Part shown: in pieces, positions 45,836 to 58,925 of the stretch | Layout: every line of letters begins with the position of its first letter | Numbering within the stretch: position 1 is the stretch's first letter | Origin: Climacium dendroides | Lineage: Eukaryota > Streptophyta > Bryopsida > Hypnales > Climaciaceae | Length of the DNA stretch: 64,000 nt | Direction of reading: 5' to 3' | Assembly: GCA_950106755.1 (NCBI GenBank) | Contig: OX467082.1 | Span: forward strand, 10,602,001 to 10,666,000 | The notes under the pieces: generated by a model | What the model saw: the letters and a program-made list of their open reading frames with translations, nothing else | What the model was told of the DNA's origin: nothing | The model's database searches: none | Program-made: the position numbers and the translations under genes

Positions 45836-48800
45836 AGAGCAGCGATGATCGACGGTGACGGGACTTTTCAATCGGGGGCTGGCAGGGACCCATTTCGCCT
45901 CATACTTCTTAACCCATCAACAACGCGGAGGACGTATGAATGATAAAGAATGGCTCCATGTAGGACAGAAATACAAGTATTCACCTTCCAAATTTCGTGT
46001 GCAAAGGGAAGGTTTTCTAGAGTAGTTTGTCTTTCAATGAGTGCTTTTTCATTTTTTTTTAAGCCAACAATTCACACAGTAACCAAACAAGATGATTTCC
46101 ATGGTGACTAGCTTGTCCTTTAAGGGTTAAGTTGGAAGTGCACATTGACGGATTGAAAAATGATGATAAACATAATAACTTGTCAACCCATTACAAACAA
46201 AGGATTTATAGTTTTTGGAATCAATCATGCACTTTAATCCTTTAAGGCCAAGGGCCTCGATGGATTAAAAAACATCCATTGCTTTTGAAGTAATATAGTC
46301 TAAAATGTCATTGAGGTATAGAAACCTCAACCCCATAATCTTCTAGTGTATGTGTTGTAGATGACATGAATCAACTTTAGGATCATTTGGCCACATAGAT
46401 TGCAAGATTATAATGTTTTAGTGTAGAAAAAAGAAGTTGAAATTTTTCCTGGCAATGCATTTGGAGGTGAAATTAGATTTTTAAACCTATTCAAATGAAA
46501 AAAAATTAAACTATAAAGTAATTCCAAAACTATATACAAATACATTGGTGGAAAAAAATATCATTGAATTAACTCATTGTGTTTGCAAAATGGCTTTGGA
46601 ATGTCAATAAATAGCAAGAACAATTGCAAAAAACACATCTAAAGTTGATTCAAAACCTCTTTCTACTAAAATGCTTCTCCATCATATACAACTTCTAGGA
46701 TTGATATGAAATTTTACCCAACAGTTAACTAGACTAGTACGTGCAATTTTTCCAATTTTTTTTTATTGGAAACGGACATTGTATGATGAAGAAACATGCC
46801 ACCAAAGTTCATTGTAATCCAAAAATGTTAGGATTTTGAACTTTGAATTGCTCCCAAACATTCAAAACAACTTGGAATGGCATGAAAATTTTACCACAAT
46901 ATCTAGACTCAAAGGGAAACATAACCGAATAATTTTTATTGAAAACAAACATTGGACAAGGGAGATACAAGCCCTTGAAGTTTTAGCCATCAAATGCAAT
47001 TTGGTGAACTTAAATTGAACCTTTGAACTTTAATTGGCTTTCAAAAACTCAATACACATTGAATTGATCTAAAATTTCACCACACAAACTAAAAGAGAGA
47101 ACAAAAATTTTCCAACAAATTTCATTGTATTTGACATTGGGTGCAAAAGCTATAGCACTTTGAATTGGACTTGAAACTATGTGAGGACATTTTTAATCCC
47201 CTTGGGAGGTACGGGTTAATCCTTGCGTGCTAGAGGAGGCAAAAGCTATCTTTACAAATTTTGAAATGAAATTTAAGTTGTCACACCAAATCTGGATCAT
47301 GGGTTGACTTATTAAGAACATGTAGAGAATTGAATCTATTTTTGTATGCACTTGTTTTATCAAAGTTAGGAAAAAAATTATTGTAGAGAGGGTGATTCAT
47401 GGGAAGGAGTATTAGTGAACCATTCTATTGAGTACAAATCCACCATCAAAATACTAGCAAGAAAATGACTGCAGTTTAAATAAGTGTGGTCAAATTGGCA
47501 GTTTGGCATTGGAAGCAACCACTGAAAATCACCCCAAAATTTGTTGACCCTAGTACAAAACCAGGAAAGAGAATAGGTAGCCTTAAGGTTTTATCACATG
47601 TAACTGTAGGATCTTGTAGTATGCTAGTTTGAAAAGATGTAGGAAAAATTTCAGAAATTATCATCATATAGATTACAAGATATTAACATTTGAAGTGACA
47701 AAAATCTTTTTTTTGCCCCTACGAAGAACTTGGTAGCTGCACTTCATAAGGTCACATTTTTTCATCAAAATGTCTAAACAAGTGGTTATTCTTTGAATTC
47801 ATTCTTCAAGGCAAGTTGGCTGCATGTTTAAAACATTTCAAATCATTAGGAATTGTGCAACATAGTAAGTAGAAAGAAGTAGAAAATGATTCAAAATATT
47901 AAATTGTTAACAATTTATTTATAGAATTGAAAAATGCTAGTACCAAATGTTGTAATAAAATATCTACATCTAAAGATTTTATTTTTTCCAAAAATATTGA
48001 AAATTGAATTAAATAAAGAACTTTAAAGTTTATCTTAAAGTACAGATTCCATAATTACTTACAAACTACCTGCAAACTAAAACTCCTCATAACTTCCATC
48101 TCATTAATCAAAATGGAATAATTCAAAGCTTTCTAGATATACATAAATTTTGAAAACCAATTTCAAATTTTTATTCTTAAAAAATGGTTTAAAAAAAGTT
48201 CTTTTAGTTGCCTAAGTTGCTTGCCAAGCAATGAAAATTACATATCATACAATAACTTTTTAATCACGTGGTTGAAAGTTATGAAAATTATTGGGTCTTA
48301 AAGCTACTTCCATTACAAAACATTTCAAGCCTCTAGAGGGTCGCAAGATTTGATCCCCCCCGGTGCAATTATAGAGGAAATAAAATATTTTTTATTTTTT
48401 ATTATTTTTTAATGACAATAGCTGATGTGGCACTACTAGTGCCACATTATCTCCATGTCAAGTTTTAGTATTTATATAATATTTATTTATTTTTTAAATA
48501 TATTGACAAATTTTTAAAAAAAAAATTTCATACACTTGTACTACGGCATGTCAAAAATCAAAAGCTTAACAGCCCTTTGGAGGCCTGAATTTTTTTGTAA
48601 TGTTAGGCACATGTTGTGTGAAAATTTCAAACAGATTAAAAAAAATTCATTTAAATTGAGTTGCACAAAATTGCTATATTGTGTAAAAACACAATTTGGG
48701 GATTCAAAGATTACCACCCCAATCTTTACAGATTTTTTACATTTTAATTACTTCTATACGTAAACAAATATGTTATTATTTTCAATTAGTCTCATTGATT

Positions 48801-49239
48801 TGGTCATGAAGAGAGGTCATTTTTAAAGAATTCAAGAAATGGATGAATTTGAACAAAATATTAGCTTGAATCACTTTGTTCATCATTAAAAATATAGATG
48901 TTGGACCACTTTGAGGTGATAAATATTGCAATCTTTCTCCTACATTTGAATCCAAGAATGTTGTTGAAGAAGTCATACGACTCGTGAAAGACTTTGAGGA
49001 GGAGTATAAGATGGAAAAAATATATATTATCATCAAATTTCTAGTAGAAAAAGTTGCTTGAATGCATATTTAGAGAATAGAAAATTGACTATTCTAAAGA
49101 TGATGATGCTTTGTCCACCTATCACACTTGTAGTGCCTTTTGGCCACTTTCTGCTATTTCATAAGTTTTTGAATTTTAGGTTCTATTCCAATTGGAAAAT
49201 ATAGAAAGATTAAAAAACTTGACATTTAAGTTCTGAAGA
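45836..49239. other. Intergenic, no gene recognised
   Basis: Contains the inverted repeat partner 46570-47215 and, at 48980-49140, a stretch homologous to 29480-29650 and 63365-63540 that flanks each duplicon. No ORF with protein-like content was found. 48300-48800 is very AT-rich. Confidence 0.5.
46570..47215 (-). repeat. Inverted partner of 35270-35890
   Basis: Reverse-complement match to 35270-35890, including the internal ~185-bp periodicity. The pair brackets about 10.7 kb containing copies E and C and the hAT element. Confidence 0.75.
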
Positions 49240-49767
49240 CCTCCAAATGAATTTGGTAGCTGCAGAAGTTCACTACAGCTACGTAGATTCAACACCTCCA
49301 ACTTGTTCAATGTTCCAAAAGATTCAGGTAAACTTTGGATTCTACTACAAATGAGATCCAAGTCTTTCAAGTTTAAGAGGCCTCCAAATGAATTTGGTAG
49401 CTACACAAGTTCACTACACCAACCTAGATTCAACACCTCCAACTTCCTCAATGTTCCAAAAGATTGAGGTAAACTTTGAATTCCACTACAAATGAGATCC
49501 AAGTTTTTCAAGTTCTGAAGGCCTCCAAATGAATTTGGTAGCTGCACAAGTTCACTACACCAATCTAGATTCAACACCTCCAACTTCCTCAATGTTTCAA
49601 AAGATTGAGGTAAACTTTGAATTCCACTTTCATAAAGATCCAAGTCTTTCAAGTTTAATAAGCTCCCAAAGGAATTTGGTAGCTGCACAAGTTCATTGCA
49701 CCGACCTAAATCCAACACCTCCAACTTGGTCAATGTTCCAAAAGATTCAGGTAAACTTTGGATTCCA
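49240..49767 (-). repeat. 528-bp LRR block, first copy
   Basis: Matches 50791-51318 with one base difference seen by eye. The offset is 1551 bp, exactly 11 units of 141 bp. Both copies contain the same TAG nonsense codon. Confidence 0.9.
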
Positions 49768-50951
49768 TTGCCATAAAGTTTCAAGTCCTTCAAGTTTAAC
49801 AGACTTCCAAATAAATCTGATAGCTGCACAAGTTTACTTCACCATTTTAAATTCAACACCTCCAACTTGCTCAATGTACCAAAAGATTCAGGTAAATTTT
49901 GGATTCCACTTTCATTAAGATTCAAGTCTTTCGAGTTTAAGAGGCCTCCAAATGAATTTGGTAGCTGCACAAGTTCACTACACCAACCTAGATTCAACAC
50001 CTCCAACTTCCTCAATGTTCCAAAAGATTCAAGTAAACTTTGGATTCCACTACAAACGAGATCCATGTTTTTCAAGTTCTGAAGGCCTCCAAATGAATTC
50101 GGTAGTTGCACAAGTTTACTACACCAACCTAGATTCAACACCTCCAACTTGCTCAATGTTCCAAAAGATTCAGGTAAACTTTGGATTCCATTGCCATAGA
50201 GATTCAAGTTTTTCAAGTTTAATAGGCCCCCAAAGGAATTTGGTAGCTGCATAAGTTCATTGCACCGACCTAGATCCAACACCTCCAACTTGGTCAATGT
50301 TCCAAAAGATTCAGATAAACTTTGGATTCTACTTTCATAAAGATCCAAGTTTTTCAGGTTTAATAAGCCTCCAAATGAATTTGGAAGCTGCACAAATTTA
50401 CTGCACAAACTTAAATGCAATAGCTCCAACTTGGTCAATGTTCCAAAAGATTCAGGTAAACTTTGGATTCCACTACCATAGAGATGCAAGTCTTTCAAGT
50501 TTAATAAGCCTCCAAATGAATTTGGTAGCTGCAGAAGTTCACTACAGCTACGTAGATTCAACACCTCCAACTTGTTCAATGTTCCAAAAGATTCAAGTAA
50601 ACTTTGGATTCCACTACAAACAAGATCCAAGTCTTTCAAGCTTAAGAGGCCTCCAAATGAATTTGGTAGCTGTATAAGTTCACTACACCAACCTAGATTC
50701 AACACCTCCAACTTCCTCAATGTTCCAAAAGATTCAGGTAAACTTTGGATTCCACTACCATAGAGATGCAAGTCTTTCAAGTTTAATAAGCCTCCAAATG
50801 AATTTGGTAGCTGCAGAAGTTCACTACAGCTACGTAGATTCAACACCTCCAACTTGTTCAATGTTCCAAAAGATTCAGGTAAACTTTGGATTCTACTACA
50901 AATGAGATCCAAGTCTTTCAAGTTTAAGAGGCCTCCAAATGAATTTGGTAG
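49240..50951 (-). pseudogene. Out-of-use LRR units beyond the TNL-B stop
   Basis: The TNL-B reading frame continues unbroken in phase for about 12 more 47-aa units, interrupted by TGA (TGT to TGA, next to 49838) and by a second TAG at 49401. The LRR array ends at GGLQNLN near 49220, after which unrelated AT-rich DNA follows. Without the stops the receptor would have about 17 units. Confidence 0.8.
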
Positions 50952-51318
50952 CTACACAAGTTCACTACACCAACCTAGATTCAACACCTCCAACTTCCTC
51001 AATGTTCCAAAAGATTGAGGTAAACTTTGAATTCCACTACAAATGAGATCCAAGTTTTTCAAGTTCTGAAGGCCTCCAAATGAATTTGGTAGCTGCACAA
51101 GTTCACTACACCAACCTAGATTCAACACCTCCAACTTCCTCAATGTTTCAAAAGATTGAGGTAAACTTTGAATTCCACTTTCATAAAGATCCAAGTCTTT
51201 CAAGTTTAATAAGCTCCCAAAGGAATTTGGTAGCTGCACAAGTTCATTGCACCGACCTAAATCCAACACCTCCAACTTGGTCAATGTTCCAAAAGATTCA
51301 GGTAAACTTTGGATTCCA
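50791..51318 (-). repeat. 528-bp LRR block, second copy
   Basis: Partner of 49240-49767 at a distance of exactly 11 LRR units. The in-frame TAG at 50952-50954 lies inside it. Confidence 0.9.
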
Positions 51319-54188
51319 CTTTCATAAAGGTCCAAGTTTTTCAAGTTTAACAGGCCTCCAAATGAATTTGGTAGCTGCACAAGTTTACTACACCATCTTA
51401 AATTCAACACTTCCAACTTGCTCAATGTTCCGAAAGATTCAGGTAAACTTTGGATTCCACTTTCATTAAGATCTAAGTCTTTCAAGTTTAATAGGCCTCC
51501 AAATGAATTTGGTAGCTGCACAAGTTTACTACACCATCTTAAATTCAATACCTCCAACTTGTTCAATGTTCCAAAAGATTCAGGCAGCTCCAATAGTTGA
51601 TGACAATTTTGGAGAGTCAACCATCTCAACTTACTTAAATTTAGAAAAGACGCAAGCAATCTCTCCATTGAACAATAATTCAATAACAATATCACCAATT
51701 CATTGTTTTTGGGTGATTCAAATATATATTGCAATGATTCATCTCTAATTGCGATGCATTGAAGCCAACGCAAACATTTCGGAATCGATGACATCAAAAA
51801 CAAGCCATCTTCACATATAAATATACGCAATTTTGGCATGAGAGAAAGGTCAACTTGAACTCCATGCCTGCTTGGAAGAATTAAAGTTTCAAGGGAATCT
51901 AATAATTCCTGCACAAATGCAATTAAAAAATCAATGAAACTAAAAAGTGGCAACGTACAAATGACTCTTCCATCAAACTAGCTATGCACATATTAAAAAA
52001 AGAATGTATTCAATGCATCAAATAATATCATTAGAACTAATAGAGAACCTTAAAAACAAACACAACTTTCATACTCTCAAACAACCAACTAAAACAATAT
52101 CCTACTCCTATGTTCTCATCAATTTTCTCTCTACTATGTCACAATGAAAATACATAACACCCTATCAAAAAGATCAATCAAAGTCAAGGTAACCATCTAC
52201 CAACCATACCTCATTCTTCTCCAACACTGCCAAGCATTCAAAACCCCACAACCGTTTGCACACAACCAAATTTTCATCCCTAGCAATCGCACGGCCCATG
52301 TCTCGCAAGTGGTCATGCATACCCAAAACACCATCTTCATCCACTCTAATCAAGGCCTTCTCTACAAGACTTTGAACACCCAATACTCCATATCTCCAAA
52401 CAAGTTTGGCCATTTCCACAGATTGTCCCAATAATGCACATGTAATATCCAAAAATATTTCTTGATGCTCCTTTGAAAGAGAATCATAGCTAATGCAAAG
52501 ACATGTAGATATTTTCTTGGCGTTTATTATAGTGCAATCTTTCAACTTGTCCAAAACCTCATTCCATGCCTGCAGCTTCTTTTGACCCCTCAAAAGAGAC
52601 CCACAAACCTCCAACACCAATGGAACTCTACCACATGCCATGCTAATGTCTTCAACGAGAACTTTAAAATCATGTAGTATTTCCTTAGCACTTCCAAATG
52701 CATGGCTTGCAAAGACGGTTTGAGAATCTTTTTGGCTCAATAATTGAACATCATGAGTGTAAACCTCATCCTTGGCATCAAATGAAATTAACTTCTCAAA
52801 TACACAACAATCTCGAGAAGTGACAATACAAATACTACCTTCCTTCAACAACATTTTGCGTGACATGAAGTACTTCATTTGATCACCATCACAAACATCA
52901 TCCAACACCACAAGAATAGATTTCTTTGATAATCTATCTTCGAGAATAACCTTCCCCTCCGACTTGTTCACAATATCTTGCATCAATTCATTTGCACACA
53001 AAGCCTTCAAAATAAGATTTTGGACACTTGGCACACCACCTTGATTCACCTTCTCTGTGACATCTTCCACATAACACCTCACATCAAATCCTTTCTCCAA
53101 TTGATTGTATAACTCACGGGCCAAAGTTGACTTCCCAATTCCACCCATTCCCCACAAACCCAACATCAACACCTTCTTCTCACCAACGATTTGAACAAGG
53201 TTCTCAACAACTTGCTTCACACCCACAACATGATCACCCACATGCAAGGGAACAGACTTATTTGCTAGTTCAAAGACCCTTGCAACCACCTCTTGCACCA
53301 AATTTGTTTCAAGCCTACAAACAAAATCAACAAAATTCCATTACCAACAAATACAATGTCAAACCCAACATCAACCACAAACACATCAAAGCTTTCAATG
53401 CATACACAAATATTTACCTCGTGCCACCCAATTTGTACTCCCAACCTCTGATATCAGAAGCTTGTTTCAAATCAGCCCTCCACTCTTCAATAATGGTCTT
53501 GTCATGCCTCCCTATCAACTTCTCAAATCCTGTAGCCAATTGACCCTTTCCAAGAATACGCAATTCCCAAGGCTTAACATTGTAGAAGATGGGCAACACC
53601 CTCACTGAAGGACAAGCCAACATTGTATGTAATTCTTTCAAACACCACTCCGATTGTGTAAAACCCTCTGAAAAGATGACTAGGGCTAGGGGTGTCCTTT
53701 GGATTGCATGCTCAATGCATTCCCAACACTCTTGTCCTTCAACAATGGATTTCCGATCCAAAAAAGGATGCAAACCAACTCTTCTCAAATCTTTGTCTAG
53801 GAAGCCCACAAAACCCATCTTGGTATCAGGGCCTCTATGACTTATGAAAATATCATAGTTTTCAAACACATCTGCACCACATGATCAATCTACTTCAGAA
53901 ATCACCACATCCAAATTCCATCAAAATATGTTTGCATACAAATTCAAGGGTGAGCATTATAAAACCGTAAACAATGATATTTCAAAATTAAATAAGAAAA
54001 GAGCAGATTAGTAGTGAGACCCAGTGTGAATTAACCAAACCTTCAACTACACGCAATCTCTTGGCAGGCCTTGCGTTACTCTCAAGAGGACTCGTAACAG
54101 CTCCACACAATCCCTTGGCAGGCCTTGCGGCACTTTCAGTGGGACTCGTAATCAAGGCAGCTCCACATTTGGAAAACACACCACCCAT
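50952..54188 (-). CDS. TNL-B: TIR-NBS-LRR receptor with early stop
   Basis: Paralogue of TNL-A with the same four-exon structure: 54188-54041, 53871-53418, 53314-52210 and 51908-50952. Exon 2 and 3 lengths are identical to TNL-A (454 and 1105 nt). The predicted protein is 887 aa. Exon 1 codes MGGVFSKC (Gly2, Ser6, Cys8) and holds an internal 18-codon duplication (ITSPTESAARPAK / VTSPLESNARPAK). The TIR keeps SEWCLKEL; the NB-ARC keeps GMGGIGKST, LVVLDDV and MHD, but GGVPL is GRVPL. The LRR array is cut at TAG 50952-50954, where every other unit has CAG (LVQLPNSF). This leaves only about five to six units, with about 12 more in frame beyond the stop. It is either a pseudogene or a short-LRR form. 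An in-frame upstream ATG (54260) would add 24 residues but is not conserved in TNL-A. Confidence 0.8.
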
Positions 54189-57100
54189 TGCGAGAAACGA
54201 CAAAGGAATTGGCAGATCTGAAAATAACCCACCAGTCTGCAATCCACCCGACTCACACAAGTCACTCTACCTGTGGCCTTGGAAAGCCAAAATCTAAAAG
54301 GAAATCATGTCACCACAACAAACAAGGTAAATTGGACAGGAAGTAACCATGGCGTCACATACGGTGTCAACTTGCCTCTTCTCAGCGAGTGGAAGACTTC
54401 ACGATGTAAGTGTGGAGTTCAAAGACACACTTATACTACAGTCGATGTATGTTGCAAAAAGGTTTGCAACCTCCGTACTTCTAGTGGATTTGTAAATCAC
54501 TTCAAGAACTAATCAAAGGACTGTCTGGAGTCCTTCCTGGAAACACTTGAAAAAATTAAGAATGTGCTCTGCAGATGAAACAGCACAGATCATGTCAGCA
54601 TCAAGTTGGTATCAGCATCACTAGCATTGCCCGCAAATTAAGGATCCCCATATCATACCGGGTTGATCTGGATAACTGAGTGCACAAGAAACGAAATTCA
54701 TAACCAACAACCAATACCAAACTAGACGGCACAGCTTGAGAAGAAAACACAGATTACGCATACATAAGCCGCAAATTGATCGTATATAACATTTGCTGGT
54801 GGATACAGCAGAACCAACCTCAACCTTATTGAGCCAAGGCAAGGTGAAGCAAGCTGAACCATTTCATTTCGTTCTCGATCTCATGTAATTTCCAATCTTT
54901 GTAAGTGTGCCCATAACTGAACCCTATTAAATCAGAAGGAAGCCCCAACTCGGGTCTCAAATTAAATTTAGCAGTTTCGAGTACCTCATACGGCAACCAT
55001 CTTTCGTCTAATTATAATTATTTCTGAACAACACGAGCAATGTACTTCACCGGGTCTGGTGATAAAACAAAAAATAATCGCTCAGAGCAGGTGTGGGCAA
55101 GCATGTAATCGGGGATTCCATCACCGCTTTGAAACAGTGCTGACATCATTTAAAGAATTTCGACTATGGTAAGCCAAAGAGGTCCCATAACTGAGCGAAT
55201 CTCATTGCATCGCTTTTCGTGGAAACGAGAACATTCATGAAACCATGGATCATGTCGGCAGAAGCAAGAGCTGCCAGCTAATGGACGTTCCACACATCAT
55301 GCCCACTAGATCTGGCATGCCTCCATATACACACCGGAAACCTATTTCTTAATCCAGAGTGCCAATAGACACAAAATGGACTGCAAAGCTATACAAGAGA
55401 AAACGACTCACAGGCATTTAGGCAAATTTGATCCATAAAATCATATGCTGTTGGATACCGCACAAAGTCAAACCTCCTAATCAGGCGTCCAACTTGACAA
55501 GCAAAACGACTAGCACAATGAGGCAACGGATGGCGAGCTCAGTCAGGATGACCAGAAAACGAATCTTTGTATGTGTCACTGAAGCTTCTAAACAGACACT
55601 TCCAAGATGGAATTAAGAAAACACAGTCGAAGCAAATCAGTAGCGCAATTCAAAAATGCAAAATCAACAAAAGATTCCATTCTCCGGTGATCCGACCGCT
55701 GTAACATTCAGTAAGAGGCTCACAACCTAGTCATATCCGCAGTTATCAAAATCGCACAAATGGACAATACAACTCTAATCAGGGTTGAGAATCCGCACCA
55801 GTGACTGCGCACAGGACAACCGTGTGACGCCGATTTCAGATAGAACTGCCCTAGAACAAACCCTGCGCATAGAACAGGGAATACAGAGCCACGTATCCGT
55901 TAGAATAAAGAAAAAGGACTGATGGGTGCACCCTGCAAATCCCAGAAAAAAACGCACGATCTCTTGATACCGTCACGCTCAAACCGACGAAAAGGTTGGC
56001 AAAATCCCCAGTACAGTACAAAACCTCCTGCATAGAGAAAAGCTCAAAGCCCGACACGACCAGAATCCCAACACGACACAAAACTCTAAGAAACAAGCAA
56101 ACCCCAAGGAAATCGAAACATCGGGAAACAGCGAAGAACTGAACGAGGGCGGCGAAACAAACGGAGTACTTCTTGTAGACAAAGGCGAGTGACGGTCTCT
56201 GGTGACCGTGTTCAGTCAACGGTAACCACGATTTCCGAAGACTAGGTTCACGATTTTTTCATGGCACAGTTTCATTCCGTACATTGGCGTTATGCTGTAC
56301 AACGCTCCAAAATAGTAGTAGTAAGGCAGCGACTTCCTTTTCTTAAGACATAGTGATAAACAATCGACAACTATGAAAACCATACATTAATTACAAAAAA
56401 AGGACTTCTGTCGTTTTCATTAAGGACGAAAAATTTTACGCGGGATACGCTAGTGAGATGGCGTCGAAAGTTTTACTGTCAAAATCACTGACGAGCATAC
56501 CATGCGGTGATAAAGAATAAAGTAAAATTCAACAAAAGGAAGTCCTTGAAAGGACATATCAAAACTCCTCAGAAAATAAGAGACCGAATTAGAGTGTCTG
56601 TGTCCTCTATTTGTAAACGATTTAGCACGGAGGAGGCCGTTAAATTCACAAGTAAATTTCGATGAGAAAGTGAAGTTTGATGAGTATTGTTGTGAAAAGA
56701 GGAACTCCTCCAAATCCATCGAACAATTCAGATGCATTGTCGGAACTGGAAAATTCAATGTCGTAAACGAACACTACCATCGATTAGCAGCATAAAGGCA
56801 TAATCCCAGAACTTGAATGAATTATGCTTACCAGACCCTACACAACATATGAGAATGCAGCTGCATCACATTGGCAGAGAAAATACTGCAGCTCGTTGAC
56901 CATCTTCACATCTATCACTCGATCCCTGACATTGAAACTCTGCAGTCGGTTTATCTGACACAAGTTCACTTCTAGAGAGCTCGTGTAAGCTGTGTTTCCG
57001 AAATGCTCGACCACGGATTAAGGGAGGGCTGGGAACTCGCAGACCATCCATCTGTCACGAAACATCTCTCTAGTGAGGTCAAGATCCAGGCTTCAGTGCA

Positions 57101-58925
57101 GGAATATGCACTGGAATGCAAACTGTGACGTCCCATGCTTGAATAGAAACGTTTACTACAATGAGAGGAAATGGAAACATAAAAAGACAATGGAGTAATC
57201 CTCAGATTCAAAACACTGCTTCAAGATTGGGATTGGAGCACCAGAAACTTTCTTGCCAACACTAACTCTGAGCGATATTCATTAGATCGAATTCTTCAGT
57301 TGCACTGAAACAGGATCGGGAACCCCTACTTTCAATTAAATTGAATGAATATAAGGAGAACTCTCATAAAATGCCAGCTTCAAGGGTGGATAACCGACCT
57401 GCAGGATGCGACGAGTGTTGCCTTCCAAAGATACGTCCAGAGCGGTACTGTTACAAAATATCCAAGTGCCTTCAGCCATCTGCCATTCTGCCGCATCTCC
57501 CACAACCACCTGTGAATCACATGAAATGGGATGACAAACTAAGCATTAACCCCAAAGTACCACAAACGTCATTTTTATTAGAACCATCGAATAACTCGCA
57601 TGAAAAAATTCTTTTGTTTGATTTCGTATAAAATTGTTGACCAACACATTCATTGATTCTCATGATATAAACTTTCAACTTTGATTTAGGGTTTAAGTAG
57701 TAGTGAGGCAGTGCCTGCCTCTTCGGAGGATATAGTGATACACTGTGGAAAACATTGAAAACCATGTATGAATTACGAAAGAAGTACTCGTCATTTTTTC
57801 AGAGGATGTAAAACGTTTACACAAATCCTCAAAGGGCTACACCAGTCATTTTCAAATTGAATGTAGAAGAAATCAAAATGCACCTAAACATACACTAGTC
57901 ATTTTTCCATTGGATGTAAAAGATGTCAAAATGCACCTGAACATGAACAAGAATAATGCCGCCTTCACTTCGCAGCATGAACATGAATTGTTCCGGCTTC
58001 ACTTAGCATCTTCTTGGCTTGTAGTATTGTCTACAAGCATCAATGCAGAACCTGCCAAGCCGTAAACCCAGCCAAGTAAGCACAACTCATAAATTTGTCA
58101 AGCAGCCTTCAACAGTGCAAGCAAGGGAGTGCCTGAAGTTTTGAAACCGAAACCATCTCCTTCCGGATATTTGTGCAATCCTAGATGCAAAACCTGCTAA
58201 AACCTAAGACACTCTGTAACCGACAAACTCGAAACTTCAGATTCGCAGACTTGAATGGCTTTAGCTGTTGGTTTTGCATCCTGGGGTGCTTAGAAATGGA
58301 ATCCATCTCTTTCTCAATTTCTGAGCACCCCTCGATGCGAACCTGCTCAAACCTAAGATTCTGTAAACTGAAACCAGCAATTCAAATAAACGGACGAAGC
58401 TTACAGAAATTAAAGTGTCCACAAATTCGACTGCGAAAGTAACTTCGATTGAGTAAAGTAATTTCGATCGAGAAAGAAACTTTTTCCACCTGATGTTCGG
58501 CTGAGCTGCACAGGACGCTGTTGGAGTAGCACACGTACTCGCGCGCAGGAGACCAGCCAGGGAAAGTCGCGCTCTCGAGAGGCCCACGCACATGAGGCTA
58601 ACGTGCAGCGTGCGACGTCGCAGATGAGGGCGCGGAAATGCGAGTTAGCTCAATCCAGCCCTCAGGGTGCAGGGGCTAACGAAATTTGCGACGTCTAGCC
58701 TTCACGGAATTGTTACTGCGCCAGTTCAACCCGCCCATTGATTTTTGAAACGCAAGGCAAAAGATTACTTCTAAATGCTCCAAGGTCAGCTCATAGTTCA
58801 CAAACCCCACCACCCTTGGGTTTACGCCCACGTAGCTTGTGGCGGAGCGCAAAGAAGGCAGGGCGCGACGGGGTCGGGGGCCGCGTGAGAGCGTTCCAGC
58901 CCTCAGAAGGCCCTCACTAAGAGCT
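54189..58925 (-). other. TNL-B upstream region, no gene recognised
   Basis: Counterpart of 21942-26285. Frames are not conserved between the copies, so I see no separate gene. The recurring block with a short ORF (KMPASRVDNRPAGCDECC at 57341) is shared by copies A-E. Promoter elements could not be placed with confidence. Confidence 0.45.

Larger units (their letters stand above)
49240..58925 (-). repeat. TNL duplicon, copy B
   Basis: Paralogous to 17590-26285 across TNL exons, introns and about 4.8 kb upstream. Copy B holds short extra pieces, such as a roughly 190-bp insert near 54810-54960, and lacks the 2.9-kb TIR element of copy A. Homology breaks at about 58925 and resumes at 60662. Confidence 0.85.

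Noticed and set aside
49529..51748. Plus-strand ORFs opposite the TNL-B LRR exon
   Set aside because: Same shadow effect of the 141-bp repeat; no independent protein features.
53127..53543. 138-codon plus-strand ORF rich in Pro and His
   Set aside because: Lies opposite TNL-B exons 2 and 3 and intron 2, and has no conserved counterpart of that length in copy A.
54189..54260. Longer TNL-B N-terminus from the in-frame ATG at 54260
   Set aside because: In TNL-A the corresponding ATG is out of frame, whereas MG-VFSKC is conserved in both copies.
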